The notes beneath the pieces were generated by a model that was not told the DNA's origin, did not search any database, and saw only the letters and a program-made list of their open reading frames with translations. A program made the position numbers and the translations under genes. Source: Ruminococcus sp. (GTDB lineage Bacteria > Bacillota > Clostridia > Oscillospirales > Ruminococcaceae). From it: DNA of 64,000 nucleotides. This document shows, in pieces, positions 35,356 to 43,725 of the stretch. The stretch is from contig JAFVFL010000022.1 in the NCBI GenBank assembly GCA_017475555.1, positions 21,358 through 85,357 of the forward strand. Reading direction: 5' to 3'. The number at the start of each line of letters is the position of its first letter. The stretch's first letter is position 1.

Positions 35356-36705
35356 TCAGGATACTATATCGTCATCAGTGAACGGGTCGCCGCACTCAGC
35401 ACAGAACTTAGGAGGATTGAACGGGTCAGCCGGCTCCCAGCCGCACTTATCACACTTGTAGAGCGGTGCTCCGGCAGGCTTGGGCTTGCCGCACTCTGAG
35501 CAGAACTTGCCCTTGTTCACAGCTCCGCAGCTGCACGTCCAGCCGTCAGCAGACGGTCTGGGCTTTCCGCAGTTCTCACAGAACTTTCCGGTATTCGATG
35601 TTCCGCAGCTGCATACCCATGAAGCTGCCGCAGAAGCAGCACCGGGAGCAGCAGAGGGTGCAGGAGCAGCCGGTGCAGCCGCAGCCGCAGCCGCCTTCTG
35701 CTGAGCACTCATATTGAACAGCTCCTGAGCGTTGAATCCGCCAGCCTGCTGAGCCATGCCCATACCGAAGAAGCCCATTGCAGCTCCGCCCTGATTGCTT
35801 GCAGCATTCTGCATAGCCTCAGCCTGAGCAGCCACCATAGTTGCAGCAGCATTGCCAGCATCTCTGTTCCATGCAGTATCCTCGAACTTCTTTATCCTGT
35901 CCTCGTCTTCCTTGGATATGGTGACAGAATTGATCGCAACAGAAGCTACCTCAAGACCTCTCTTCTGCTTCCAGAGACCGGTCAGAGCCTCGTTCATAGC
36001 GTCGGTAAGCTCAATGGTATGACCCGGCAGCTCATCGTATCTTATACTGTTGGAAAGCTTTGCAAATGCGGGCTGGAGGTTGTTCAGGAACTCAGACTTG
36101 AGCTGCTCATCAAGCTCGCTGCGTGAGTATGAACCGCTGAAATTACCGCTGATGTTGAGGTAGAACGCCGACGGGTCGGTTATCTTGTAGGAGTAAATGC
36201 CGTTGCAGCGAACGCCTACAGTGAACGCCCTGCCGATATCCTCATATGTAACTCTGAACGGCACAGGATTCTGTGTACCGAACTTATTTCCGATTATCTC
36301 CTTGGTATTGAAATAGTAGACTCTCTGGTCTCTTGCAACGTCTCCGCCGTGCTTGATACGATCCCACATCTCCTTGAAGGTATCCTTGACGCCCTGTCCG
36401 AAGTTGCCGGAGAAGAAGCTTGACGGCTGACTGCTGTCGTAGGTATAGCAGCCGGGTGCAGTTGCGATCTCGATAACTACTCCGCTGTCTGTAATTATCG
36501 CTGCCTGTCCCTCATGAACAACGATGCCGCTGCCCTCAGTGATTACATTCTCGCTGCCCTTGGTGTTTGACGAGTGCTTGCTCGTTTTCTTCACACCCTT
36601 GACAACAAGCGTATCCGCCGGGATAGAATCGCAGACGAAATACTCAAGCCACGAATCAGCGAGCGTGCTGGAAAATGAAGCAAGAGCTGCATGGATAAGT
36701 CCCAT
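35356..36705 (-). CDS. SPFH-domain protein with C-terminal zinc ribbons
   Basis: A 449-residue protein. The first 290 residues form an SPFH/Band-7 domain of the YdjI type (FVGVRCNGIYSYKI-like strand, then the YDELPGHTIELTDAMNEAL helix). An Ala/Gln/Met-rich helix region follows (about 280-350), then three zinc ribbons: CSCGTSN...CENCGKP, CSCGAVN...CSECGKP and CDKCG...CAECGDP. SPFH proteins oligomerise at membranes. No transmembrane helix is evident, so binding would be peripheral. AAAGGAGTAATTACT precedes the ATG. Confidence 0.85.
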   Translation of the reverse strand: MGLIHAALASFSSTLADSWLEYFVCDSIPADTLVVKGVKKTSKHSSNTKGSENVITEGSGIVVHEGQAAIITDSGVVIEIATAPGCYTYDSSQPSSFFSGNFGQGVKDTFKEMWDRIKHGGDVARDQRVYYFNTKEIIGNKFGTQNPVPFRVTYEDIGRAFTVGVRCNGIYSYKITDPSAFYLNISGNFSGSYSRSELDEQLKSEFLNNLQPAFAKLSNSIRYDELPGHTIELTDAMNEALTGLWKQKRGLEVASVAINSVTISKEDEDRIKKFEDTAWNRDAGNAAATMVAAQAEAMQNAASNQGGAAMGFFGMGMAQQAGGFNAQELFNMSAQQKAAAAAAAPAAPAPSAAPGAASAAASWVCSCGTSNTGKFCENCGKPRPSADGWTCSCGAVNKGKFCSECGKPKPAGAPLYKCDKCGWEPADPFNPPKFCAECGDPFTDDDIVS

Positions 36706-36887
36706 AGTAATTACTCCTTTCGGGAAATACTCCCTTTAAAATCATATTTCACGGTCAAGCCGCAATATTTTCTGTCAGCATCATACTAACTGACATCATT
36801 ATAACATATTTACACAGAAATTGCACTACCAAATCATGCAAATTTATATATTTTTATTTTTTTACAAATTATATCCGCTGCACCCTA

Positions 36888-36916
36888 TTGATTTTTCAAT
36901 GGATAAGTGGTATAAT
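36888..36916 (+). promoter_or_regulatory. Promoter of the 95-residue protein gene
   Basis: TTGATT, 17 bases, TATAAT with an upstream TGG, 31 bases before the start codon. Confidence 0.75.
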
Positions 36917-36946
36917 GATATAAAATAATGACGGAGGTGCATAAAG

Positions 36947-37234
36947 ATGACCGATACATCTGCAATAAAGATAAATGTCATAGGCGAGGCTCTCTCCGAG
37001 GAGGAGATAAGGGCTTACATCGACTATGGTACGAAGAAGTACAGTGACCGGGTGATCAGGGAGATAACGATAAGGACTGACGGGGATTTTGTTGACCTTA
37101 AATTCGATTTCGTATCTGATGATATCCCGTTCGACAGGATACGCCGCATTACCGGGTATCTTGTGGGAACTCTCGACCGCTTCAACGACGGAAAGAGAGC
37201 AGAAGAGCACGACAGGGTAAAGCACAGCGTATGA
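36947..37234 (+). CDS. Unknown 95-residue alpha/beta protein
   Basis: A small cytoplasmic protein with a predicted helix-strand-strand pattern (EEEIRAYIDYGTKKY, then two short strands ending in DLKFDF). No family recognised. It is credible as a gene because it has a good promoter, ACGGAGGTGCATAAAG before its ATG, and a strong terminator 10 bases after its stop. It is monocistronic and divergent from the SPFH gene. Confidence 0.82.
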   Translation: MTDTSAIKINVIGEALSEEEIRAYIDYGTKKYSDRVIREITIRTDGDFVDLKFDFVSDDIPFDRIRRITGYLVGTLDRFNDGKRAEEHDRVKHSV

Positions 37235-37243
37235 TGACCGAAG

Positions 37244-37276
37244 CTCAGCCGGGAGAACCTTCCGGCTGAGTTTTTT
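37244..37276 (+). terminator. Terminator after the 95-residue protein gene
   Basis: A 9-bp stem (CTCAGCCGG/CCGGCTGAG) with a 9-base loop, then six T. Confidence 0.88.
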
Positions 37277-37382
37277 GTTACCTTAGTTTAACCGCCGCAG
37301 AGCAAATTATTGTTACTAATTCACATATTTGCGTGTCAAAAGAGGGATGCTGTCATTATATTGACGTTTTTTCTCCAAATGT

Positions 37383-37412
37383 TTGACATCTGTCCAACTT
37401 GTATTGTATAAT
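37383..37412 (+). promoter_or_regulatory. Promoter of the DUF2325/DUF3793 operon
   Basis: TTGACA, 18 bases, TATAAT. Transcription would start near 37419, just before a dyad operator. Confidence 0.85.
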
Positions 37413-37424
37413 CAAACCATAGCA

Positions 37425-37440
37425 GTTAGGAATTTCTAAC
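37425..37440 (+). promoter_or_regulatory. Candidate repressor operator (dyad)
   Basis: A 16-base near-perfect palindrome, GTTAG-GAATTT-CTAAC, with one unmatched pair, lies about 6 bases downstream of the expected transcription start. Half-sites resemble DtxR/MntR-type metal-repressor boxes. A bound protein would block the promoter. Confidence 0.55.
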
Positions 37441-37504
37441 ATAATAGTAGGAATTAAAGCTATAATACATATTGGTACAGAGATTGCAGCGAAAGGAGAA
37501 GAAT

Positions 37505-37789
37505 ATGAGCGTTGTGATAGTTGGCGGAAATGACTGCATGATAAGGCAGTATAAGGAGATATGCAAGCAGTATGAGTGCTCTGCAAAGGTGTTCACTCAC
37601 ATGAAGACTGATATGAGAAAAAAGATCGGAACTCCCGATCTTCTGGTACTTTTCACCGGTACTATGTCCCACAAGATGGCACGCTGTGCTGTAAGTGAGA
37701 CAAAGGGACTCTGCACAAGGATAGAGCGTTCACATTCAAGCTCAGCCTCTGCACTCAAGGCAATCCTTGAAAATCACGTAAGGAGCTGA
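37505..37789 (+). CDS. DUF2325 domain protein
   Basis: A 94-residue Rossmann-like protein. It begins with VVIVGGND, followed by a YECSAKVFTH segment and LLVLFTGTMSHKM, the DUF2325 pattern. The start at 37505 is preceded by AAAGGAGAAGAAT. Function unknown. In Clostridia it is often encoded next to DUF3793, which is the case here 2 bases downstream, and such pairs are often found near iron-uptake genes; none is nearby. Confidence 0.85.
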   Translation: MSVVIVGGNDCMIRQYKEICKQYECSAKVFTHMKTDMRKKIGTPDLLVLFTGTMSHKMARCAVSETKGLCTRIERSHSSSASALKAILENHVRS

Positions 37790-37791
37790 AT

Positions 37792-38349
37792 ATGCAGGAG
37801 GATATACTTGTAAGGCACTGCTCACCGACACTTGCCGGTCTGAAGACCGCAAATATGTTCACCTGCCGCTATGAGTGCGAAAAGGAGCTGAGGTGTGACA
37901 TATGCCGCTTCAACCGTGCAATGTCCGGCAAGGGGATAATCGCCCTGCCGCTCCGGTACACTGACGGACGGGCACTTATCTATATATACAGACCCTCAAG
38001 CCTGGAGCACGATCTCAGCAGCAGCGAGGCGTGCCGTGTACTTGAGGACTGCGGCTACTGCTGTGAGGGGTGCCGCAGCAACACCGGAAAGCTTCTCTCA
38101 CGGCTGATATCCCGGCTCAACAAGGAGGAAGGCTTTCCGCATGAGATAGGTCTTTTTCTGGGATATCCACCGGAGGACGTTGTGGGGTTCATCGAGAAAA
38201 AGGAATGTACCTACAGCGGCCTGTGGAAGGTATACGGCGATGCAGAAAAGGCGAAGGAAAAGTTCGCAAGGTATCAGAAATGCACAGAGGTCTACTGCGA
38301 ACGCTGGTCAGAGGGCGTTCCGCTGAGCAGACTGATAGTAAAAAAATAA
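37792..38349 (+). CDS. DUF3793 family protein
   Basis: A 185-residue protein with the family landmarks HCSPTLAGLKTANMF at the N-terminus, HEIGLFLGYPPEDVVGF in the middle and GLWKVYGDAEKA near the end. It contains ten Cys residues, among them a CRYECEKELRCDIC cluster, suggesting metal or redox chemistry. AAGGAGCTGAAT precedes the ATG, and the gene is coupled to DUF2325. Biochemical role unknown; metal homeostasis is inferred from neighbours in other genomes and from the operator here. Confidence 0.88.
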   Translation: MQEDILVRHCSPTLAGLKTANMFTCRYECEKELRCDICRFNRAMSGKGIIALPLRYTDGRALIYIYRPSSLEHDLSSSEACRVLEDCGYCCEGCRSNTGKLLSRLISRLNKEEGFPHEIGLFLGYPPEDVVGFIEKKECTYSGLWKVYGDAEKAKEKFARYQKCTEVYCERWSEGVPLSRLIVKK

Positions 38350-38368
38350 TACCGTTCCTTTTCCGATA

Positions 38369-38406
38369 AAAAACGGCTTTGATCTCAGCAAATCAAAGCC
38401 GTTTTT
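38369..38406. terminator. Bidirectional terminator
   Basis: A 15-bp perfect stem (AAAAACGGCTTTGAT with its complement) and an 8-base loop, with T-runs on both strands. It ends the DUF3793 operon from the left and the ten-gene minus-strand operon from the right. Confidence 0.92.
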
Positions 38407-38409
38407 CAT

Positions 38410-38571
38410 TTATTCTCCGTCCTCGTCGTCATTATCCTTTTTCTTCTTGCCTGCAAGCGTGAGTATTATCGCCGCTGCCGCAGCTGCTGCCGCAACAATA
38501 ATGAGTACCGTAGCCGGAAAATTATCGCCCGTGAGCGGTGCTGCCGCTGCCAGCATTATAGCTTCATTCAT
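38410..38571 (-). CDS. 53-residue single-helix membrane peptide
   Basis: A short gene with a clear ribosome binding site (CGGAGGGATAGG) before ATG 38571. The peptide has an LTGDN motif at residues 13-17, an Ala/Ile/Val-rich membrane helix at about 20-40 and a KKKKDNDDEDGE tail. This resembles a sortase-type sorting end (T-G-D/E, helix, basic tail) without a passenger domain. It lies 20 bases after the transglutaminase-like lipoprotein gene and 3 bases before the operon terminator, so it is the last gene of that operon. It may be a small membrane subunit. Confidence 0.7.
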   Translation of the reverse strand: MNEAIMLAAAAPLTGDNFPATVLIIVAAAAAAAAIILTLAGKKKKDNDDEDGE

Positions 38572-38591
38572 ATCCTATCCCTCCGTTATCG

Positions 38592-39683
38592 TCACCTGTA
38601 TATCCTGAGATAATACATCCTGTCGTCACGCTGATATCTCACGCTTCCGTCTATCCCCGGCAGCTCCCATATCCTTCCGTCACCAAGCAGGTCGTCAAGT
38701 GCTGCCCTGTAGCTGTCATAATCCGCAAACATCAGCTCTGCACTGCCGGATATACCGTCCATATACTCCGATATCCCATCAAGGCTGTACTCCGTGAAGT
38801 AGCAGCCGTTCACCTCTGCCCAGCTCCTGTCCATTGTGCTGCACTCAGGGGCGTAATTCTGCGATTTATCGAGCCACCTCGTCCTGAGCATATGCTCATC
38901 ATCGAACATAAAGTAGCCGTGCGATATCTCAGAGCCGGTATCGTCCCATGTCACATCTATCCATGCCGTAGTTCCGTCCACTACCGCATAATTCCACGCA
39001 TGGCTCGTACCGTTATAGGCGTATCCGCTGCAAACTCCGCCCTCTATGCCGAGCAGATTCATGATGTACTGCATCGCATTGGCATATCCCTGACATACCG
39101 CATTTCCCTGTACAAGACAGCCGTAAGCCGTCCCCCAGAGCCCGCTGACAGTTTCGTGCAGGTCGGAATCATCATACACACATTTCTTTGCTATGTAGTC
39201 ATGTGCATACAGCAGCTTTTCATAATCACTATATCCCTCCGGGATACTGTCGATAAGCTCCTGTGCCGCCGAAACAAGCTCCTCGTGCATGGGGATAACG
39301 TCCTCCTCCTCCATGCCGTCAAGCAGCCAGAAATCGAGCCGCACCTGATCTCCCTTCGGGTGCTCGGTATAGCCCCTCAGCCAGAATACATCCGGGCAGT
39401 CCGTGTAAAACTGCTTCACAGCAAGGTCAAGGTCGCTGCCGCTGACCCTCTCCCCTATCACCGGAGATACCTCACCGCTCTGCATATCCGCCACGAACTG
39501 CGGATACCAGCTGCTGTATTTTTCATAATCGAACTGCTGCTCTATCGTATACGGCTCAAATCCGGTGTATTCCTCCGGAGGCTCATAATCCCCGACCCCT
39601 CTGCTGAGTGACGGAGCCGAGCAGCCGGTGAGAAGTATCGCAGCCGCAAGTGAAGCTGCCGCTGCCCTGACTATCCTGCCCAT
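38592..39683 (-). CDS. Lipoprotein with transglutaminase-like domain
   Basis: A 363-residue exported lipoprotein: basic start, hydrophobic stretch and a lipobox LLTGC with Cys21 as lipidation site. The transglutaminase-like domain (about 150-255) has Cys197 in GNAVCQGYA, His228 in TSHAWNYAV and Asp243 in WIDVTWDD, the full triad. It could hydrolyse or crosslink peptide amides at the cell surface. The ATG overlaps the stop of the LCP gene (TAATG). The context is an envelope-polymer operon. Confidence 0.88.
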   Translation of the reverse strand: MGRIVRAAAASLAAAILLTGCSAPSLSRGVGDYEPPEEYTGFEPYTIEQQFDYEKYSSWYPQFVADMQSGEVSPVIGERVSGSDLDLAVKQFYTDCPDVFWLRGYTEHPKGDQVRLDFWLLDGMEEEDVIPMHEELVSAAQELIDSIPEGYSDYEKLLYAHDYIAKKCVYDDSDLHETVSGLWGTAYGCLVQGNAVCQGYANAMQYIMNLLGIEGGVCSGYAYNGTSHAWNYAVVDGTTAWIDVTWDDTGSEISHGYFMFDDEHMLRTRWLDKSQNYAPECSTMDRSWAEVNGCYFTEYSLDGISEYMDGISGSAELMFADYDSYRAALDDLLGDGRIWELPGIDGSVRYQRDDRMYYLRIYR

Positions 39684-41041
39684 TACTGAACCTCCTTTTT
39701 CCTGTCTGAAAAGACCTCACTCTCAAGAAGCCTGTAGTTCGCATCGAAATCAACGCTCAGTGCCGAGCCTGCATAATCATCATAATAATCGCTGTAGGTG
39801 CCCTCCGCCGGTATCTGTATCTTCTGAGTGTCATATCTCAGGCACAGCGGCAGACGGAGCGACAGCAGATAAAGCTCCTGAGTTGTCATATTCGTCACAA
39901 CGTCCGGAAGTACATTCTTTGCGATCTTTGTTATATATGTTGGCCGCAGGCTCTTCAGCTTCTTTGAAAGAAGCTCCATTACGAGCCTCTGACGCTCAGT
40001 CCTCTCAAAATCGGCATTTCCGACATACCTGATACGTGCATACGACAGCACCTGCTTGCCGTTCAGGTGAAGCTTTCCGCCGCCGCTGAGAAGGTTGTCC
40101 GTCGTGTTATCGCCCATCAGCTGATTGACCTCAGCCTGCAAAATGGTGTTTATCTCCCTCGCCTCTGCCTCGGTAACGTCAATGACAAGTCCTCCTACGG
40201 AGTCGATTATCCCGGCAAAGGAAACGAAATTCACGCAAACATAATCGTCCACACGCACCCTGAAATTGCTCTCAATGGTGTCCATGAGCAGCTCTGCACC
40301 GCCGTATGAATACGACGCATTGAGCTTATCCCAGCCATAGCCGGGGATATTTACATAGCTGTCACGCATGAACGAGGTGAACGTCATCTCGTCCGTTTTG
40401 CTGTTGAGCGAGACGAGCATCATGGTATCGGAGCGGCCTCTCTCCGTCCCGGAGCGTCCGTCAGTACCGATCAGCAGCACGCTCCTGACATAGCTCTCAT
40501 CAAGCGAATTTACCGTCCTGAGACGGCTGCCGGTCTGCTGATAGTCGAGCCGCTTTATTATCACTACTGCGATACAGGAATATATCACAAACAGTACAAC
40601 GAGTATGCTCAGAAGCCATTTTATGAATCTTTTAAGCGGCCCGGAGTGTCTTTTCCTTTTTTTCTTCTTTTTCGGAGAGCTGTTAGTCCTTTTCGGTTCA
40701 TGATATGACGTATCCGTTCTTTTCCTGCCGGCGGGAGCACTTCTCTGCTGAGAATCTATCCTCTGTCCCTGCTGGTGAGGCTGTTCATAGCTCTGCTGCC
40801 CGTACTGCGGCTGTCCGTAGCCCTGCTGTCCGTACTGCGGCTGCCCGTAGCCCTGCTGTCCGTACTGCGGCTGCCCGTAGCTCTGCTGCCCGTACTGCGG
40901 CTGTCCGTAGCCCTGCTGTCCGTACTGCGGCTGTCCGTAGCTCTGCTGCCCGGTCTGCGGTATGAACTGTGTAGTCTCGTTATCCGTATTATCTGTATTC
41001 TTCGTGCCGGTACGCACGAGCTTCTTCTTTCCGTCAGACAT
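39683..41041 (-). CDS. LytR-CpsA-Psr (LCP) family protein with YGQ-rich repeats
   Basis: A 452-residue protein. Cytoplasmic residues 1-125 are disordered and contain five 10-residue repeats of the QQ[S/G]YGQPQYG type; a basic KKKKKRKR stretch precedes one membrane helix at about 135-155. The extracellular LCP domain has the [15 protein letters not shown] and [11 protein letters not shown] regions, the Arg pair in [19 protein letters not shown] and a following LL. LCP enzymes attach polymers such as teichoic acid or capsule to peptidoglycan from lipid carriers. Start 41041 has AAGGGGGAT; an upstream ATG at 41071 lacks it. Confidence 0.92.
   Translation of the reverse strand: MSDGKKKLVRTGTKNTDNTDNETTQFIPQTGQQSYGQPQYGQQGYGQPQYGQQSYGQPQYGQQGYGQPQYGQQGYGQPQYGQQSYEQPHQQGQRIDSQQRSAPAGRKRTDTSYHEPKRTNSSPKKKKKRKRHSGPLKRFIKWLLSILVVLFVIYSCIAVVIIKRLDYQQTGSRLRTVNSLDESYVRSVLLIGTDGRSGTERGRSDTMMLVSLNSKTDEMTFTSFMRDSYVNIPGYGWDKLNASYSYGGAELLMDTIESNFRVRVDDYVCVNFVSFAGIIDSVGGLVIDVTEAEAREINTILQAEVNQLMGDNTTDNLLSGGGKLHLNGKQVLSYARIRYVGNADFERTERQRLVMELLSKKLKSLRPTYITKIAKNVLPDVVTNMTTQELYLLSLRLPLCLRYDTQKIQIPAEGTYSDYYDDYAGSALSVDFDANYRLLESEVFSDRKKEVQ
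40775..40948 (-). repeat. 30-bp tandem repeat in the LCP gene
   Basis: Five near-identical 30-base units (40799-40948) encode the YGQ-rich decapeptide, with a degenerate sixth toward 40775. The DNA is nearly identical between units, so copy number may vary between strains. Confidence 0.85.
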
Positions 41042-41077
41042 ATTTATCCCCCTTCCCGATATCCTTTCCAATATCCG

Positions 41078-43714
41078 TCAATTTCTCTTCAGGCTGACTA
41101 TCAGATAAGTCAGCACCGTGAAGAACAGGTTGTATATTACAAGTGCCGCAGCTGAAATATAGGCATATCTCACTGCAAACGCCTTCGAGAGTATCAGCAG
41201 CGTGCTCAGACCGATACCGAGAAGTATCGAGACTGTCTGCACTATAAGCCCTGAGACCGCCGCAGAATGGACTGATTTTATCCCAAGCAGCAGCTGTGCC
41301 ATTGAGGTGAATCTGCCTGTGCAGGCAAGCGACGCACTCATTCTTACTGTACGCCTTGTCTCCGCATCAAAATCATCATGCAGTCTCTTCGGCAGAACTC
41401 TCACTCCGTCCTCCGGGATATCCATGAGCGAGGATATCGAAGCCGGTGTCAGGCACGGGTCAACTGATTTAACGACTATGCTGATATGGTTCCTGCTTAG
41501 TCTCCTTGCCCACCTCTTTACATATCTGTCCGGACGGAGCGAAACTATATACAGTGCCGCAACGTTTCCGGATATCGAAAGATACAGCGGTATCCTGCCG
41601 CTCCCGGCATACTCCGCCTCCTTGCTTTTTGAGGGTATGCCCTCAATGCTGTGGTTCGTCATATGATCCCGGCTGCCGAGGAGTATACGCTTGTTGTTTA
41701 TCCAGCCGCAGATGCCGAAGCCGTCCTCGTAGGAATAGTTTTCGATATCATAAAGCCTTTCAGCGTCCTTTTCCGGGTCAGGCTCAGGGAATATCTGCTG
41801 CATTATGCTGCCGGAGCGTTTTGCAAGGCTCGCAGCTGAGATAAGCACATCATTCAGCTTTGAGTTGGCAAACAGCTTTATATCCTCAAGCCTTACAGTA
41901 CCAGCCGGGAAAAGCTTGTCCGCAGTTATGAGCATGGAATTAACGTCGTAAAGGTCGTCAACGCTCTGATAGCCGAGTATTATGCCCTTGCTGCCGAGTG
42001 CCGCAGCTGAAGCACCTTCAAGCGGTATATTCACCACAAACGGCATTGCAACACACGCCGAGGAGCATATAAGCAGGCTGAACAGCGAGATACAGAACTC
42101 AAAAGCTCCGCTTGAGAGCAGCGTACCGGTACGCAGGAACGTAAGCACGAGCGATATCACCAGCGATACTATCAGAGTTATCGGTGCAGCCTTGCGGCAG
42201 TAGGAATCGGTTATGTCCGATGAATAGCTGTACCTCAGAAAATCGGTTATGAAGTTTGTCCGCCGCATTGCCGCAAGTATGGGCAGGTCGCCCGAGGCTC
42301 CCCTTGTGAGCCGCTCTGCACGCTCCTCGTCCCTTACGTAGACTACAGCGTGCCTGTCGTATTCCTTTGAAACGAACCGGAAATTCCTCTGTGCCCTTAT
42401 GACAATGAGCAGCTTGCCCATTGCATTCGTCAGCAGAGAAAGTATACCGACAGGCATATATATCCTTATCAGCTCCTGCTGTGCAAGCTCCGGACGCATA
42501 TACGCCGGTATCATCGAAAGAATGCAGGTAAGTGCCGCTATAGCTGTCATCGAATCGCTGTCCGCCTTCATGGTGAACAGGTTCTTCACTCCCTTTGTTA
42601 TGACCGGGAGCGATATGAGAGCCGAAATTATGCCAAGTCCGAGCTGTACAGCCATAAATATATAGATATGGTCGAGCGTGAGCAATCCGGTTATCGGCAG
42701 GTCGAACACAGTACAAAGCGAAATATATATGCTCAGGAACGAAGCGAGTGCGAGTGCAACAACTCTTGTGGAGATTATGCTGCTCAGGTCACGGATATCA
42801 CGCCCCACGTCCTCAACTGCACCGTAGTAATTGAAATCCACAAGCCGCTTAGTCCTGGGAGCTTTTTTCCTCCTGCGGATATGCTCGGTCTGTCCTGAGT
42901 CTCCGGGGACCTTATCGTCAGTCTGCTCAGGCGGCTGGTCGATACTCACGTCCATATCGGCTTCTGTGATACCGCTTCCGCCAGAAAGGTCGATACTCGT
43001 CATCTCCGCCCTCGGAGTCATTTTCGGTTTAGTGACCGGCGGCTCCTCAAGCTCACTCGGGTCAGCCGGAGCCGGTACGATATCGGTTATCTCGTCCGGC
43101 TGCATACTCTCCGCCGGAGAGCTGCTCCGCTTACGCTTGCCCTTAGGAGGCTCATCGGCATATTCTCCGACTGCCGCCTCCTGCCTGTAGGTGTAGTCCG
43201 CACCCTTTTTCCTGTGCTTTCTGCGGCGTTTCTTCTGCTGTCTCGCCTCTCTCGCACGGGTCGATTCAGCCATTCTCCTTATCTTTGGTGCAGAGCCGTC
43301 CCCGCTGTCCGTATCCTCTCCGGCAGCACTGCTTTCCGGGGATATATCCGTCTCGGTTATCCCCTCCGTGCTCACGACTACCTTTTTGGACACAGGCTTT
43401 CTTATGTCGTCCACCTCGTCCTCAGCCGTTTCCTCCGGCTCCTCATCGAAAAGCGGATTTCTCTCATGAGATACCGGTGCTCTGCTGTCTGATGACGGCT
43501 TATCGCCGTTCGTTTCTGCGTCAAGAGCCTCCTCAGCGATACGCTGTGCGTCCTCTCTGTCAACATGGGCTATATCCTCGTCCTCCGGAGCATATTCACT
43601 CAGTATCTCCTCAAGGAGAACGCTCTCCTCCGCCTGTGCAGCATTTTCATTCAGGTGATCCCCGTTTTCCGTCAGCTGCTCGTCAGGGATATTGTCATTT
43701 ATCCTATCAGTCAT
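41078..43714 (-). CDS. Degenerate P-type ATPase-like membrane protein
   Basis: An 878-residue protein. Residues 1-300 are disordered, with alternating acidic and basic tracts. The rest follows a P1B-like ATPase layout: membrane helices near 318-340 and 350-402 with SDSMTAIAALT matching the usual MDTLVALGA region; a shortened actuator region without TGE; SSAC at 551-554 where CPC is expected, then a long AALGSKGIILG stretch. D599 lies in ADKLFPAGTV where DKTGTLT belongs. An N-domain-like GFGICGWINNKRILLG follows; TGD and GDGxNDxP are missing. It should not pump ions; a structural or sensing role is inferred. Confidence 0.8.
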   Translation of the reverse strand: MTDRINDNIPDEQLTENGDHLNENAAQAEESVLLEEILSEYAPEDEDIAHVDREDAQRIAEEALDAETNGDKPSSDSRAPVSHERNPLFDEEPEETAEDEVDDIRKPVSKKVVVSTEGITETDISPESSAAGEDTDSGDGSAPKIRRMAESTRAREARQQKKRRRKHRKKGADYTYRQEAAVGEYADEPPKGKRKRSSSPAESMQPDEITDIVPAPADPSELEEPPVTKPKMTPRAEMTSIDLSGGSGITEADMDVSIDQPPEQTDDKVPGDSGQTEHIRRRKKAPRTKRLVDFNYYGAVEDVGRDIRDLSSIISTRVVALALASFLSIYISLCTVFDLPITGLLTLDHIYIFMAVQLGLGIISALISLPVITKGVKNLFTMKADSDSMTAIAALTCILSMIPAYMRPELAQQELIRIYMPVGILSLLTNAMGKLLIVIRAQRNFRFVSKEYDRHAVVYVRDEERAERLTRGASGDLPILAAMRRTNFITDFLRYSYSSDITDSYCRKAAPITLIVSLVISLVLTFLRTGTLLSSGAFEFCISLFSLLICSSACVAMPFVVNIPLEGASAAALGSKGIILGYQSVDDLYDVNSMLITADKLFPAGTVRLEDIKLFANSKLNDVLISAASLAKRSGSIMQQIFPEPDPEKDAERLYDIENYSYEDGFGICGWINNKRILLGSRDHMTNHSIEGIPSKSKEAEYAGSGRIPLYLSISGNVAALYIVSLRPDRYVKRWARRLSRNHISIVVKSVDPCLTPASISSLMDIPEDGVRVLPKRLHDDFDAETRRTVRMSASLACTGRFTSMAQLLLGIKSVHSAAVSGLIVQTVSILLGIGLSTLLILSKAFAVRYAYISAAALVIYNLFFTVLTYLIVSLKRN

Positions 43715-43725
43715 GCTGCCCCTCC

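Noticed and set aside
35196..35381. A 61-codon plus-strand frame within and after the GGCGTAT array
   Set aside because: Its start is made of the repeated motif, there is no ribosome binding site, and it runs into the end of the SPFH gene.
40705..40965. Repetitive plus-strand frames over the LCP repeat
   Set aside because: They are the antisense reading of the tandem decapeptide repeat and have no start signals.
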